Numbered from the stretch's first letter, positions 19,401 through 28,666 are shown. The stretch: DNA of 64,000 bases from Sphingomonas naphthae (GCF_028607085.1 NZ_CP117411.1:2728001-2792000), one strand, 5' to 3'. Program-made: numbers and translations. The notes: generated by a model from the sequence alone, not told the origin.

Positions 19401-19789
19401 TCGAGGATGAGACGAACGTGGCGAACCTCGTGGTGTGGACCAATGTCTTCGAAGCCAACCGCCGCATCGTGCTTGGTTCGTCGATGATGGGCGTCCGGGG
19501 ACAGGTGCAGCGGGAGGGCGAGGTGATCCACCTTGTCGCGCAGCGCCTCGAGGACATGTCGCAGCTGCTTGCGAGCGTGGGGTCGCGGAGCGATGTCTCC
19601 AACGTCTACCGGGTCAGCCGCGGTGACGTGGCCAAGAATCCGGTGGCTCCCGATCCTCGGGATCCAGCCAATCGGACGCTGGGGCGTGCCGCTCGGGAGA
19701 TATACATCCCGGACCTCCGTCTCGGCTCAGGCATCATTCCTGGCCACCCGACGGAAGGCATCAAGATCAAGCCGCGTGATTTCCGCTAA
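16472..19789 (+). CDS. dnaE2: error-prone DNA polymerase III alpha subunit DnaE2 (ImuC)
   Basis: 1105-aa C-family polymerase that makes damage-induced mutations with ImuA and ImuB. The PHP domain is N-terminal ([22 protein letters not shown]). The polymerase core has [14 protein letters not shown] and the catalytic [13 protein letters not shown]. The finger region ([12 protein letters not shown]) and the C-terminal OB domain ([25 protein letters not shown]) follow. The ending [15 protein letters not shown] is typical of DnaE2. It is under the same LexA box. Confidence 0.96.
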   Translation: MNAAEADYVELQVTTHFSFLRGASSPEELFAAAALLGLPALGIADRNSVAGLVRAWDGEKATDVRAIYGSRVDLPDGTALLLYPTDRAGYGRMCRLLSVGKTRAGKGACHLEWSDVEEWSEGLIAILVPDRADAVAEAALARIRRIFADRAYMALTIRRRPRDAIRLRDLAAMAAAARVLTVATGDVLYHSPDRRLLQDVVTCIRERCMIDELGIRRERFADRHLKTGAEMHRLFRRYLKDTAPVSRSVEIAARCRFSLAELRYQYPDEISVSGRTPQEELERLTWEKAPLRYPEGLDGKVRQQLEHELRLIAELDYAPYFLTVHSIVAEARRRDILCQGRGSAANSAVCYVLGITSIDPVRSELLFERFVSAERREPPDIDVDFEHERREEVIQWIYETYGRTRSALTAVIHRYRARGAVRDVGKALGLSEDVTTGLSSSVWGWSREGVEEKHAQELNLDMTDRRLGLTLDLARQLINSPRHFSQHPGGFVLTRDRLDEMVPIEPAAMADRQIIEWDKDDIDALNFMKVDVLALGMLSCMRRAFEFMANDKGVRLDLATIPAEDPATYAMIRNADTLGVFQIESRAQMASIPLMAPRTFYDLVIQVAIVRPGPIQGDMVHPYRRRRNGQEAVTYPTPELRRVLEKTLGVPLFQEQAMRVAIECAGFTASEADLLRRAMATFKLTGGVSHFQDKLIGGMVARGYEREFAEKTFKQIEGFGSYGFPESHAASFALIAYASSWVKCHHPDAFCAALLNAQPMGFYAPAQIVRDAREHGVEVRPIDVNHSQWDCTLEPSTGRYMAVRLGLCMVADLANADGAAIAAARGDQPYRSVEEIQRRAHVGRGALDRIGDADGFGSLNLSRRAGLWGVKGLGNEALPLFAAADERAGRLLMEAPEPEVLLAPMTEGSQVVEDYRASGLSLRSHPVAFLRDELRARRMITCQELQTVRDGRWVELAGLVLVRQKPGSAKGVMFITLEDETNVANLVVWTNVFEANRRIVLGSSMMGVRGQVQREGEVIHLVAQRLEDMSQLLASVGSRSDVSNVYRVSRGDVAKNPVAPDPRDPANRTLGRAAREIYIPDLRLGSGIIPGHPTEGIKIKPRDFR

Positions 19790-19822
19790 TGGGAATCCGG
19801 TCTTTCGAACCCCGAGCTTTGA

Positions 19823-19849
19823 ACGGCAGCTGGAGCCGATAGCTGCCGT
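19823..19849. terminator. hairpin between convergent dnaE2 and sorB-like genes
   Basis: ACGGCAGCT (19823-19831) and AGCTGCCGT (19841-19849) form a perfect 9-bp stem with a 9-base loop between two genes that point at each other. There is no long T-run, so a bidirectional terminator is plausible but not proven. Confidence 0.45.
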
Positions 19850-19888
19850 CCCGAAAAGATGATGTTCGGGATGGTGGAAGAGGCTCGC

Positions 19889-20371
19889 TTAGCAGGTTCC
19901 CCCTGAAACATCGGGAGTCACCTTGGGGTCTGGGTCCTGCGCCTTGCCGCTTGCAGGTGTCGCTTTCTGGCTCGGCATAGCGATGAGATAGGCAACGATC
20001 GCGTCGACGTCCTTCTCGGCCACCGGCGCCTTGTACACCTCGCGCATCTTGGTGACGGTTGCCTTCCACTGATCCGCCGATAGCGCAGGCTGGGTCAGCG
20101 CCATGCTGGCCGAGTGGCACGAGATGCAGTTGGCGTTGATGACGTCGGCGTGCGGACCATCGGGATAGGTCGCGTCGTCGACCGGCAGGTCGACGCTGGT
20201 CGAGGCAAGCGAGAAGCCGCGCGCCGACACGCTGGCGGGCGGCGCCGGCTCGGACGTTTCGGAGATTGGGGCAGATGCCTTGCGGCTGCTCGGCGCACCG
20301 ATCGAGACGAGGACGATACCGGTCAGGCCGAGCAGGCCAGCGGCCATTACGCCGGGAGACGGGGTCTTCAT
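19889..20371 (-). CDS. sulfite dehydrogenase cytochrome c subunit (SorB-like)
   Basis: 160-aa secreted c-type cytochrome. An N-terminal hydrophobic segment (PGVMAAGLLGLTGIVLVSIGA) exports it. One heme site CISCH is at residues 82-86, followed by ALTQPALSADQWKATVTKM and DAIVAYLIAMP, typical of SorB. It would take electrons from the molybdenum subunit encoded directly upstream (10 bases between the genes) and pass them to the respiratory chain. ATG 20371 is chosen because it is followed by the signal. Confidence 0.85.
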   Translation of the reverse strand: MKTPSPGVMAAGLLGLTGIVLVSIGAPSSRKASAPISETSEPAPPASVSARGFSLASTSVDLPVDDATYPDGPHADVINANCISCHSASMALTQPALSADQWKATVTKMREVYKAPVAEKDVDAIVAYLIAMPSQKATPASGKAQDPDPKVTPDVSGGTC

Positions 20372-20381
20372 GGATCGCTCC

Positions 20382-21617
20382 TCAGGCCGCGATGATGTTG
20401 GTGGTCTCGACGTTGCCGCGCATGAACCCACCGGGGTTCCAGATCGGCTTCATCGGCTGGGCGACACCGTTGGTGTTCCAGCAGCGTACCATGATCGGAT
20501 TGGGCCCGCGCCTGAGCGGTACGCGACCGTCCCAGCGCCGGAAGCTGTACCTGCCCTCGTCCGCTCCGAGCGTCGTCCTGTACCAGGTGCGCCCGCCGTC
20601 TGATGACACATCGACTTTGGCGACGCCGCAGTCGCCGCCCATGGCAATGCCGCCAACCGGGATCGACGCCTCATAGGCAATCGCCTGGCCGTCGGGCAGG
20701 CTGGTCATCCAGCTGCGCGGGACCATGCGATTGATCGGCACGGTCGGAAAGTCCTTGGCACCGGGCGCGACATTCGCGCCGGGTGTCGCCGGTATCTTGT
20801 AGGCCTTGGCCATCCAATATTGGTCGTCAGGGCTGGGCAGAACCTCAATGGCGTTCAGCATCTTGACCCAGTAGGTCGAATACCAGCCCGGCACGATCAG
20901 CCGGCAGGGAAAGCCGTTGAGGAGCGGCAGCTGCTCGCCGTTCATGCCGAAGGCGATCATCACTTCGCCGTTGCGGGCATGGTCGATGTCGAGCGCCTTC
21001 TCGAAGTCAGGGGCGCCAGCGACTACCGGTTGGTCGAGCGCGCCGAAGCGCACCTGTACTGCGCCTGCCTTTACCCCGGCGAGGTCGAGCACATCGCGCA
21101 AGCGCACACCGAGCCATTTGGCGTTGCCCATCGCGCCGTTGCCCCACTGCGCGCCGGCGACACGAGGCTGGAACAACCCACGGCTGTTGCCCGAGCACTG
21201 ATTGACCGCCGCCATTTCGACCCGCGGCAGGCGCAGCAGCTGAGCAAGGCTGATCGACAGCCGCCGGTTGACGTGGCCGAAGACGTTGAGGCGGAAGCTC
21301 TCGACGTCGATCGAGGTCGGGATGTCGGCCCAGTGCCAGCGGACGAAGAACTGGTCGTTGGGCGTGAACACCGACTTGTCGAACACGTCCATCGGCGTCT
21401 CCAGCAAGGGCGGATGGACACGCTGGAGGATCATGCTGCCCTTGCCGGGAAAGGCGCTGGTCATCGGCCGCTCGGCATTGCCGCCGGGCAGCTTCAGGTC
21501 GACGAGCTGCTGCGCCAGCGCAGGTGCCGCGGCAAGGCTGACGGCGCCGAGCGCCGCGTGCCTGAGAAAGCGGCGACGGCTGGTCTCATTCGCCAGCGCG
21601 GCGTCAAAATTGTCCAT
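20382..21617 (-). CDS. sulfite dehydrogenase molybdopterin subunit (SorA-like)
   Basis: 411-aa periplasmic enzyme that oxidises sulfite to sulfate. The N-terminus carries a twin-arginine signal (SRRRFLRHAALGAVSLAAAPALA, residues 13-35), so it is folded with cofactor before export. The sulfite-oxidase fold is seen in NQCSGNSRG, whose Cys141 binds molybdenum, in FPCRLIVPGWYSTYWVKML, and in the C-terminal dimerisation domain (DVSSDGGRTWYRTTL). ATG 21617 has AGGAGAG about 7 bases upstream. It forms an operon with the SorB-like cytochrome. Confidence 0.92.
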   Translation of the reverse strand: MDNFDAALANETSRRRFLRHAALGAVSLAAAPALAQQLVDLKLPGGNAERPMTSAFPGKGSMILQRVHPPLLETPMDVFDKSVFTPNDQFFVRWHWADIPTSIDVESFRLNVFGHVNRRLSISLAQLLRLPRVEMAAVNQCSGNSRGLFQPRVAGAQWGNGAMGNAKWLGVRLRDVLDLAGVKAGAVQVRFGALDQPVVAGAPDFEKALDIDHARNGEVMIAFGMNGEQLPLLNGFPCRLIVPGWYSTYWVKMLNAIEVLPSPDDQYWMAKAYKIPATPGANVAPGAKDFPTVPINRMVPRSWMTSLPDGQAIAYEASIPVGGIAMGGDCGVAKVDVSSDGGRTWYRTTLGADEGRYSFRRWDGRVPLRRGPNPIMVRCWNTNGVAQPMKPIWNPGGFMRGNVETTNIIAA

Positions 21618-21706
21618 GAAAAGGCTCTCCTGTGGCCAGCAAGGCTGGCGGATCGAAGGGGCGTTCTGCAAGTGATCGGACCGACTGATCCGATCATCAT
21701 GGCGGA

Positions 21707-22858
21707 TCAGTTCGGGGTAGCGATGCAGGGCGAAACGAACAGGTTGCCGCGCCATGCTCCGGCGAGCGTCTTGGCACCGACCAGCAGCCACATCGCCGCG
21801 AGCGCGATCGTCAGCACCGTGCCGACGATACCGAAGAAGCCGAGGTTCAGCGTCGTGCCGAGGCGGAAGGTGGCGACGGTGTAGACGCCGAGCGGGAAGG
21901 CATAGCCCCACCAGCCAAGGTTGAACGGAACGCCGGCGCGCCAGTAGCGGATGGTGATAAGCGTCGCGAGCGCCAGCCACCACAGGCCGAAACCCCACAG
22001 GCAGAGCCCGGCGACAACGCCGATCCCTTGTGCGACGGTACCGACACCGGCCAGCCCGTGCGCCGCGAGGATTGCCGGCGCATCCGCCCCGAGCACCAGC
22101 ATACCCAGCGCCCCGGTGCCGATCGGCCCCAGCGCGAGCCAGGAGGATGCCGCCATGCTCTCGTGCGGGAGCTTATGGAGCGCCATGCGCAGGATCAGAA
22201 TGGCGAGGATGCCGAACGCGACCGGCACCGAATAGGCCCACAGCACGTAGGAAGTGGCGAGCACCACCAGCTGCGCTTGCGCGTCGACCAGATGCGGCGC
22301 GAGCAGCCCGCCGCTGGCGCCCGCAACCTCGGCTGCGACGACCGGCAGCAGCCATACCGCGGTCATGCCGTCCAGGCTGTGCTCGTGGCGGGTGAACATC
22401 AGGTACGGGATCAGTACGCCGCAGGCGAGCGACATGGCGACATCGATCCACCACAGGACATGTGCGACCGGCACGATGCCGTTACCGAACCGCGCGATCC
22501 CGAAGCCGAGGCATCCGTTGATGATCGTCGCCAGGCCCATCGGAATGGTCCCGATGAACATCGATACGGTGTTGTGCCCGAAAATGCGCCGCGCCTCGTG
22601 CCCGAACATCGTCCAGCGCGCGCCATAGAGACCAGTAAACAGCGCGAAGAGCGCGATGTTGAAGAACCACAACACCTCACCAATCGGTTTGAGCGAGGAG
22701 CCGATGCCGGGCACTTGCGGCAGCGCGAGGGCGAGGATACCGGTGCCCATCGTCGCGGCGAACCAGTTGGGTGTGAACTGGCGGATCATCTCGCGCGGAT
22801 GGTCGAGCCGGCTGAGCGGCTTGAGGCCGGTCAGGACCGAAGGTGTGTCGGCAGTCAT
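21707..22858 (-). CDS. TDT-family transporter, probable sulfite exporter
   Basis: 383-aa integral membrane protein with about ten hydrophobic helices. FTPNWFAATMGTGILA at residues 28-43 is the hallmark of the TDT family (TehA, Mae1, Ssu1). The place beside two sulfite-oxidising enzymes points to sulfite export, as in Ssu1; tellurite or dicarboxylate transport is the alternative. Its ATG overlaps the stop of the LysR gene (ATGA). It is probably co-transcribed with that gene and perhaps with sorA 89 bases downstream. Confidence 0.85.
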   Translation of the reverse strand: MTADTPSVLTGLKPLSRLDHPREMIRQFTPNWFAATMGTGILALALPQVPGIGSSLKPIGEVLWFFNIALFALFTGLYGARWTMFGHEARRIFGHNTVSMFIGTIPMGLATIINGCLGFGIARFGNGIVPVAHVLWWIDVAMSLACGVLIPYLMFTRHEHSLDGMTAVWLLPVVAAEVAGASGGLLAPHLVDAQAQLVVLATSYVLWAYSVPVAFGILAILILRMALHKLPHESMAASSWLALGPIGTGALGMLVLGADAPAILAAHGLAGVGTVAQGIGVVAGLCLWGFGLWWLALATLITIRYWRAGVPFNLGWWGYAFPLGVYTVATFRLGTTLNLGFFGIVGTVLTIALAAMWLLVGAKTLAGAWRGNLFVSPCIATPN

Positions 22859-23727
22859 GCGACCTGCTCCTTGATGAGGTCCGTAAGCGCGTCGGCCGCG
22901 CGGGTGCGATAGCGTTCCTTGTGTCGCAGCGCGTGGAAGGCGCGATCGGGCAACCCAAGCGGCAGCTCGACCAGATCGCCGGCCTTCAACGCACGTGCGA
23001 CGACCAATCGCGACAATACGGCGACGCCGGCACCTGCCTCGACCGCGGTGCGCACCGCTTCGTTGGACGGCAGCGTCATGGCTACTGTCAGTTGCGTCGG
23101 ATCAAACCCGCGCATTCGCAGCACGTCCTCGAAGGTCGAGCGCGTGCCTGATCCCTGCTCGCGGACAATCCAGCGTGCAGCGCGAAGCCAGTCTTCATCG
23201 ACGCGATCAGCGTCCTCGCGGCCGACCAGTACCATCGGATCACGCCCGACGTTCCAGTGCGCCAGCGACGATTCGTCCACCTCGCCTTCAACGAAACCGA
23301 GTTCCGCCGCGCCGCTCAGGACCTGCGCTGCCGCACCTTCCGTGTTGTCGATCGCCAGTTCGACCGCGATCTGCGGGTGGCGTTCGCGGAAGGCTGTGAG
23401 CTTTGCGGGCAACCAGTAGCTCGCGATCGTCTGGCTGGCGACGATCCGCAACGAACCACGTGCAAGCCCGGCATAGTCCGCCAGCATCGTCTCGGCATGC
23501 GCTGCCCGACCCAGCACCGCGCGCGCTTCCTCCAGAAAGCCGCGGCCTGCCTCGGTCAGCTGGATGCCACGCCCGACGCGGTGAAACAGAGGAACCCCGT
23601 AGCGCGCCTCCAGGGCTGCAACCGCACCAGACGCAGCGGACTGCGTGACGTTCAGCGCCTCTGCTGCCTTGGTGACGTGCTCGCGCTCGGCGACACCGAC
23701 GAAGATTCTGAGCTGCTCCAGGGTCAT
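22855..23727 (-). CDS. LysR-family regulator of the sulfite cluster
   Basis: 290-aa LysR regulator. The winged HTH is residues 1-60 (MTLEQLRIFVGVAEREHVTKAAEALNVTQSAAS), and the periplasmic-binding-type sensor domain follows. ATG 23727 gives the standard LysR N-terminus; an in-frame start at 23763 adds 12 unusual residues. It sits between the exporter/SorAB genes and the divergent cytoplasmic oxidoreductase. A T-N11-A palindrome (23785-23799) lies in the divergent promoter. The inducer is probably sulfite or a sulfur compound, by context only. Confidence 0.9.
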   Translation of the reverse strand: MTLEQLRIFVGVAEREHVTKAAEALNVTQSAASGAVAALEARYGVPLFHRVGRGIQLTEAGRGFLEEARAVLGRAAHAETMLADYAGLARGSLRIVASQTIASYWLPAKLTAFRERHPQIAVELAIDNTEGAAAQVLSGAAELGFVEGEVDESSLAHWNVGRDPMVLVGREDADRVDEDWLRAARWIVREQGSGTRSTFEDVLRMRGFDPTQLTVAMTLPSNEAVRTAVEAGAGVAVLSRLVVARALKAGDLVELPLGLPDRAFHALRHKERYRTRAADALTDLIKEQVA

Positions 23728-23784
23728 GCAGCTTATATCTCGCAATGTGATCGATACGACCAACCGTTTGATCCGTTCATTACA

Positions 23785-23799
23785 ATCTGAATATCAGAT
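23785..23799. promoter_or_regulatory. LysR-type operator (T-N11-A palindrome)
   Basis: ATCTGA-ATA-TCAGAT is a perfect inverted repeat containing T-N11-A, in the 146-bp region between the LysR gene and the divergent sulfite-oxidase-like gene. Its position fits control of both directions by that LysR protein. Confidence 0.6.
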
Positions 23800-23873
23800 C
23801 GATCGGTAAGCCTTCGTCTGCGATTGTCTTACAGGCTTGCAGCGGTTCGCTCGCTCGTTGCGTTTGATGGTCC

Positions 23874-24941
23874 ATGACTGAGATGATCGAGCGCAAACCA
23901 GATCCCTACAACGCCGAGCCGACGCCCGGCGCGCTGATCGAGCGGTTCCTGACGCCGCAGGCGCTGTTCTACGTACGCAGCCATGGTGCGGTGCCTGATC
24001 TGCCCGCCGATCACCGGATCGAGGTGAGCGGCACGAGTAGGGAAAGTCGCTTCTTCTCGGTGGAGGAACTGAAGAGCGCGTTTGCCACGCGCACGGTGAC
24101 GGCGGTTCTCCAGTGCGCCGGCAACCGGCGCACGGATTTTCAGCAGGTTGCCAGGACGTCCGGCGATCCGTGGGATGTAGGCGCGATCGGCAATGCGGAG
24201 TGGACCGGTGTGCGGCTGTCCGACGTGCTGGATGCGGTCGGTGCGCTGGATGCGTCCGACCTGTTCGTGGCGTTCACCGGCGCGGACGAGGTGGACGTGG
24301 AAGGCGAGGAAGCATTGTTCGGGGTCTCGATCGCCATGGACAAGGCGCGGCAGCCCGACGTCCTCATTGCCTGGGCGATGAACGGCGAGCCGCTGACGCC
24401 CGAACACGGCGCACCGCTCCGCATGGTGGTGCCGGGCTATGCCGGGGTGCGGAGCGCCAAATGGCTGACACGGATCGAGGTGCGCGACACGCCATCCGGC
24501 GCACCGATCCAGGAGCACGACTACAAGCTCTTTCCCGCCGATGTGACGAGCGACACCGTCGACTGGAGCCAGGGTCTGACCATCAATGCCATGCCGCTCA
24601 ACGCCGCGATCTGCGCGCCCAGCTCTGGCGAAAGCCTGCCGGCCGGGGAGGTGCGGATCGAGGGTTATGCCATTGCCTATGATCGCCGCATCTCTCGGGT
24701 GGAGGTGTCGGTGAACGGCGGTCGTGACTGGCAACAGGCGACGTTGGCACCTGATCCGGAGACGCACTGGGGCTGGCGGCGCTGGGCCTTCGACGCCATG
24801 CTCGCCAAGGGTCGCCAGCATCTTGTCGTGCGCGCCTTCGACGAGGCTGGACAGGGACAGCCCGACCGGCCGGACACGATGTGGAACTTCGCCGGCTATC
24901 TATGCACCGCTTGGCATCACGTGCACGTGCTGGTCGAATGA
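23874..24941 (+). CDS. sulfite-oxidase-like molybdopterin enzyme, no signal peptide
   Basis: 355-aa protein with the eukaryotic-type sulfite oxidase fold. AVLQCAGNRR holds the molybdenum ligand Cys81. GAPLRMVVPGYAGVRSAKWLTRIEV and the C-terminal dimerisation domain (VSVNGGRDWQQATL) follow. There is no Tat or Sec signal, so it should be cytoplasmic, unlike SorA. It is divergent from the LysR gene and overlaps the MgtC gene (ATGA). It may oxidise sulfite left in the cytoplasm; the electron acceptor is unknown because no heme domain is present. Confidence 0.9.
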   Translation: MTEMIERKPDPYNAEPTPGALIERFLTPQALFYVRSHGAVPDLPADHRIEVSGTSRESRFFSVEELKSAFATRTVTAVLQCAGNRRTDFQQVARTSGDPWDVGAIGNAEWTGVRLSDVLDAVGALDASDLFVAFTGADEVDVEGEEALFGVSIAMDKARQPDVLIAWAMNGEPLTPEHGAPLRMVVPGYAGVRSAKWLTRIEVRDTPSGAPIQEHDYKLFPADVTSDTVDWSQGLTINAMPLNAAICAPSSGESLPAGEVRIEGYAIAYDRRISRVEVSVNGGRDWQQATLAPDPETHWGWRRWAFDAMLAKGRQHLVVRAFDEAGQGQPDRPDTMWNFAGYLCTAWHHVHVLVE

Positions 24942-25450
24942 TCGAAGCATCGGCGGCATCGGACATCGGCTTCTGGATCGACGCGATCGGCCGGCTGGTC
25001 GTGGCGACCGCGGCCGGGATGGTGCTCGGTTGGGAACGCTCGCGCGAGAACCGGCAGATCATGGGCTTGCGGACGCTGGGCCTGGTCGGTCTGGCGAGCT
25101 GCATCGCCGTGCAGGCGATCGTGCATAGTGGCTTGCCGAATGTGAACGCCGATGCCGCAGGACGGGCGATGCAGGGCATTCTGTCCGGCGTCGGTTTCAT
25201 CGGTGCCGGCGCGGTACTGCGGGTCGGCCAGGGTCAGGAAGTACACGGACTGGCGACCGCCGCGTGCATCTGGGTCACAGCCACCATCGGCGCGGCAGCA
25301 GGGTTGGCGGTGTGGCCGCTCATCATCGGTGGGTTGAGCCTTGCGATGCTCGTACTGTTCGTGGGCGCTCCGCTGGAACGTCGCATTCGCGAACGCGCCA
25401 GGCTGACTCCGGCCGAGGCCGACAGGAAGGACGCCGAACGAAAGCCGTGA
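24938..25450 (+). CDS. MgtC/SapB-family membrane protein
   Basis: 170-aa membrane protein. GRLVVATAAGMVLGWERSRENR and the following GLRTLGLVGLASC are the conserved MgtC N-terminal region. GILSGVGFIGAGAVLR is the signature helix of the family. The usual C-terminal ACT-like domain is missing, as in short SapB forms. ATG 24938 overlaps the upstream stop. MgtC proteins affect ATP synthase and growth at low magnesium; why one is attached to a sulfite gene is not clear. Confidence 0.88.
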   Translation: MIEASAASDIGFWIDAIGRLVVATAAGMVLGWERSRENRQIMGLRTLGLVGLASCIAVQAIVHSGLPNVNADAAGRAMQGILSGVGFIGAGAVLRVGQGQEVHGLATAACIWVTATIGAAAGLAVWPLIIGGLSLAMLVLFVGAPLERRIRERARLTPAEADRKDAERKP

Positions 25451-26022
25451 TCCCGCTGGTCCTCTCAGTGCCTGTCGGCGCGGAGAAGCGGCCAGGCGCT
25501 ATCAGGACACAAGCGCCGCATCTGCCTGGCGCCGGACTTCATCGGCTTTCGGATGCAACACGGCCGCGGGAAGATCGCTCACCGCACTATAGCAGATCTC
25601 GCCGACGGCCCATGTGACATGCCCCATGGTCCCGCTGGACGTGCTGGTCTGACCAGTGTCGCGAAGCTCTCGCCATCTGCTGGCGGGTCGTGACTAGGCG
25701 CTTGCCGGCCGGCAGTTTTGGGCAGGGCGAATGGCGGCTTCTGTGCGCGACCGTCGTTCCATGGCAAGTAAGGGAACGGCCGGAGGTGGTCGATAGCTTA
25801 CCTCCGAACCATGCCGTGCCAGCACTCAAATTATCGGAAGCACCGAAGATTGCCGAACTGGCTCGGAATAGTCTTTTCCTTCGCGTAAAAAATCAAACCA
25901 CGTTTCGGCTCGGACACATTCTGGCCAGCCGACGGAAGGTATCAAGCGAGGCGATTTTCGTTAGCTTTGGGTCGCAGGCTGGATTCGAACATCCGATTAA
26001 ACGAAAATGAACCTGCGGTCCT
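25451..26022. other. 572-bp stretch without a supported gene
   Basis: Between the MgtC gene and a LysR gene that points towards it. Short frames on both strands have no recognisable pattern and mixed base use, and the right third is richer in A/T (for example 25861-26010). The string GGATTCGAAC near 25981 resembles a tRNA T-arm, but no cloverleaf can be drawn. It may be decayed DNA. Confidence 0.5.
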
Positions 26023-26910
26023 TCAGCTGGCTTGCGAGAGGCGGTCCAGCAGCCAGCGCCCCGCTGGACCCGGCAGGGCATTCGACCGGTAGACCGCTTG
26101 GAAGGGCATTATGCCGGCCGCCGGCCCCTCAATGACGATGGGAACGAGACGGCCGGCTCCGATATCCTCCTCGACCAGCCAGCGCGGCATGTGTCCCCAT
26201 CCGAGCCCTGCCCGAAGAAATGCCAGCTTTGCGCTGAGGTCGGACAAGCGCCAGATGTCCTTGCCCTGCACGCCGTAGTCGGTCCCATCCGTCAAACAGG
26301 ACCGGTCGGTGAGCACCAGCTGGGTCTGACCCAGAAGCATGCGCAGAGGAACGACGCCTTCCGACCGCGCCAGTGGCGAGCCGGGGGCAACGACGGTTAC
26401 GATCTGCTCCGTCATGAGAGGGGTCGCAGCCAGACTTGGCGGAGGAAACGGCAGCGTGCCGGTTATCCCCATGCTGCACACGCCATCGAGAACGAGTTGG
26501 GCAACAGCTCCGAGTGCCTCCACGTGCAGCCGCAGCGGCGTGGACGGAAATGTCCGCTTGAAGTCGAGCACGCCAGCCGTCAGCTGCGGCTGGGGGAACA
26601 TGACGTCGACGACGATCGCCAATTCGGCTTCAAGACCCTCAGCCAGGCTTCGCGCCCGCGCCCGCATCTGATCGGCATCGGTGACGATGCGGCGCGCGTC
26701 GTCGAGCAGGCTGGAACCCTGCGCGGTCAGGACCGGATAGCGCCCGATGCGCTCGAATAGCGCGACCCCGAGCTGGCCTTCCAGGTTGGCGATCGTCTGA
26801 CTGACGACCGACTGCGCCCGGCCCAGCGTCCGACCCGCAGCTGAGAAGCTGCCACCGTCAGCCGACGCTACGAAGGTGCGGAGTTGATCGAGGGAAACCC
26901 CGTTAAGCAT
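26023..26910 (-). CDS. LysR-family transcriptional regulator
   Basis: 295-aa LysR protein. HTH: SLDQLRTFVASADGGSFSAAGRTLGRAQSVVSQTIANLE. The effector domain extends to the C-terminus. It is divergent from the epimerase and SDR genes 84 bases away, which are its probable targets. The intergenic region is unusually A/T-rich for this window (26925-26955), as expected for a regulated promoter. Confidence 0.9.
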   Translation of the reverse strand: MLNGVSLDQLRTFVASADGGSFSAAGRTLGRAQSVVSQTIANLEGQLGVALFERIGRYPVLTAQGSSLLDDARRIVTDADQMRARARSLAEGLEAELAIVVDVMFPQPQLTAGVLDFKRTFPSTPLRLHVEALGAVAQLVLDGVCSMGITGTLPFPPPSLAATPLMTEQIVTVVAPGSPLARSEGVVPLRMLLGQTQLVLTDRSCLTDGTDYGVQGKDIWRLSDLSAKLAFLRAGLGWGHMPRWLVEEDIGAGRLVPIVIEGPAAGIMPFQAVYRSNALPGPAGRWLLDRLSQAS

Positions 26911-26994
26911 CCATCGGCTCCATAGATAGAAGATATCAAATTATATAGGCTAATACGAGACATCATCGCAACCGACATGCCTTTTCGAAGGAGC

Positions 26995-27921
26995 ATGTCA
27001 TTGCCAACGGCATTCATCATCGGCGCTACCGGCTTCGTGGGCGGCGGCATCGCGCGGCATTTGATCTCATGCGGCTGGCAGGTCCGGGGCCTGGCCAGAT
27101 CGCCGACCGCGCTCAAGCAGCTTCAGGATGCCGGCATCGACCCCATCGTCGGAAATCTCGAGCACGAGTTCGACGCCGTGTTGTCGGCGTCACGAGCTCA
27201 CGACGTGACCTTGTATGCCGCCCAGATTGACCCAGCAGCGGAGCAGATGACAGTCGCGAGGCTGCTCTCAGGCCTCGCTGACAGCCGTCGCAACTTCATC
27301 TTCCTATCCGGTTCGGGAGTGCTGTGTCAGCGGACCAAGGGTGCCTGGAGTGCCGACAGCTTTTCGGAAGCGGAGGCGTTCCAACCGGAGCCGCTGGCGG
27401 AACAGCGGGCGGCGACTGAGCGGCTCGTCCAGGCGGCATCGAAGCGTGGACTGCGGGCGATGGTGATCCGTCCCCCGCAGATCTGGGGCCCGGGCGATCA
27501 CGGACACGTCTCGATGGTTTACCGGTCGGTCTCCGCGACAGGCGCCGCATGCTACGTCGGAAATGGCCTCGCGACGTATGGCCATGTCCACATCGAAGAT
27601 GTCGCCACGCTCTTCGTGCGCGCGACCGAAGTTGGGGAGCCGGGCGCGCTTTACCATGGCGTCGCCGGTGAGGTGCCGAACCGCTGGATCGCGGAAGCGG
27701 TGGCTCGCGATCTCGGCGTGCCGCTCCGATCCATTTCGATGGAGGAGGCGGCCGCAGTCTGGGGCGACTTCGGCGCCTTGATAATGAGCGTCTCCAGCCG
27801 GATCCGCGACGCCTCCACGCGTGCCGCGCTGCGATGGTCGCCGCGCTACGCCGACATGCTTTCCGAGATCGGTGAGCCGCGCCTGCGCGCCCTCGCCGCC
27901 AACGTCACAACCAAGGAGTGA
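26995..27921 (+). CDS. NAD(P)-dependent epimerase/dehydratase-like protein
   Basis: 308-aa extended-SDR protein. AFIIGATGFVGGGIARHL at the N-terminus is the GxxGxxG nucleotide site. VIRPPQIWGPGDHGHVSMVY is the conserved substrate-side region. The usual YxxxK is not obvious, so it could be an atypical or NmrA-like member. AAGGAG stands just before ATG 26995. The next gene begins 4 bases after its stop, and both are divergent from a LysR gene. The substrate cannot be inferred. Confidence 0.82.
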   Translation: MSLPTAFIIGATGFVGGGIARHLISCGWQVRGLARSPTALKQLQDAGIDPIVGNLEHEFDAVLSASRAHDVTLYAAQIDPAAEQMTVARLLSGLADSRRNFIFLSGSGVLCQRTKGAWSADSFSEAEAFQPEPLAEQRAATERLVQAASKRGLRAMVIRPPQIWGPGDHGHVSMVYRSVSATGAACYVGNGLATYGHVHIEDVATLFVRATEVGEPGALYHGVAGEVPNRWIAEAVARDLGVPLRSISMEEAAAVWGDFGALIMSVSSRIRDASTRAALRWSPRYADMLSEIGEPRLRALAANVTTKE

Positions 27922-27925
27922 AGTT

Positions 27926-28666
27926 ATGAAAACCCATCAAGGAAAGGTCGCGATAGTGACCGGCGGTCGCCAAGGGATTGGCCGCGGCATCGCTGAACTG
28001 CTGGCACAACGTGGCGCGACGGTCGTGATCGTCGGACGGGAGGATGCGACAAGCGTCGCGGAAGCGCTTGGCGCTGACGCCCTCTCCTTGACCGCCGATG
28101 TTTCCGACGAGGCGGGTTGGGCTAACGTAGCCGAAGAGGTCGCTCGTCGGTTCGGAAAGGCAGATATCCTCGTGCACGCTGCCGGGATCTATCCTGTCGC
28201 TACAATCGACGAGATGACGCTCGACGCTTGGCATCAGGTGTTCGCGGTGAATCTCGACGCCCACATGCTGGGCGCCCGAGCGATTGCGCCACTGATGCGG
28301 AAGGCGGGCGGCGGAGCCATCGTCGCCATCGCGTCCGATGCGGTCGGCCTCGTCACTCCGCCAGGGATGGGCTTCTCGCACTACGTCGCTTCAAAGATGG
28401 GTGTCGTCGGCTTGGTCCGTGCCCTCGCCAACGAGCTTGCGGCGGACAACATCATCGTCAACGCGGTGCACCCGGGGATCACCGACACCGAAGGCGCCAG
28501 CGGCATGCCTGACGAGCAGAAGGCGCAGGTCTACATGACACAGGCGATCAAGCGGCTAGGCAAGCCAGCGGACATTGCAGGACCTGTCGCCTTCCTCACC
28601 AGCGATGACGCCCGGTTCGTGACCGGACAGACGCTGGCTGTCGATGGTGGATTGATGAGGCTCTGA
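27926..28666 (+). CDS. short-chain dehydrogenase/reductase
   Basis: 246-aa classical SDR. GGRQGIGRGIAELL is the cofactor motif, NNAG is replaced by HAAGIYP, and YVASKMG holds the catalytic Tyr and Lys. The C-terminal FVTGQTLAVDGGLMRL is the usual ending. AAGGAG precedes the ATG by about 9 bases, overlapping the end of the upstream gene. It probably acts with the epimerase-like protein on the same unknown metabolite under the divergent LysR regulator. Confidence 0.9.
   Translation: MKTHQGKVAIVTGGRQGIGRGIAELLAQRGATVVIVGREDATSVAEALGADALSLTADVSDEAGWANVAEEVARRFGKADILVHAAGIYPVATIDEMTLDAWHQVFAVNLDAHMLGARAIAPLMRKAGGGAIVAIASDAVGLVTPPGMGFSHYVASKMGVVGLVRALANELAADNIIVNAVHPGITDTEGASGMPDEQKAQVYMTQAIKRLGKPADIAGPVAFLTSDDARFVTGQTLAVDGGLMRL

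Noticed and set aside
25970-26010. tRNA-like string GGATTCGAAC
   Set aside because: No acceptor, D or anticodon stem can be drawn around it on either strand.
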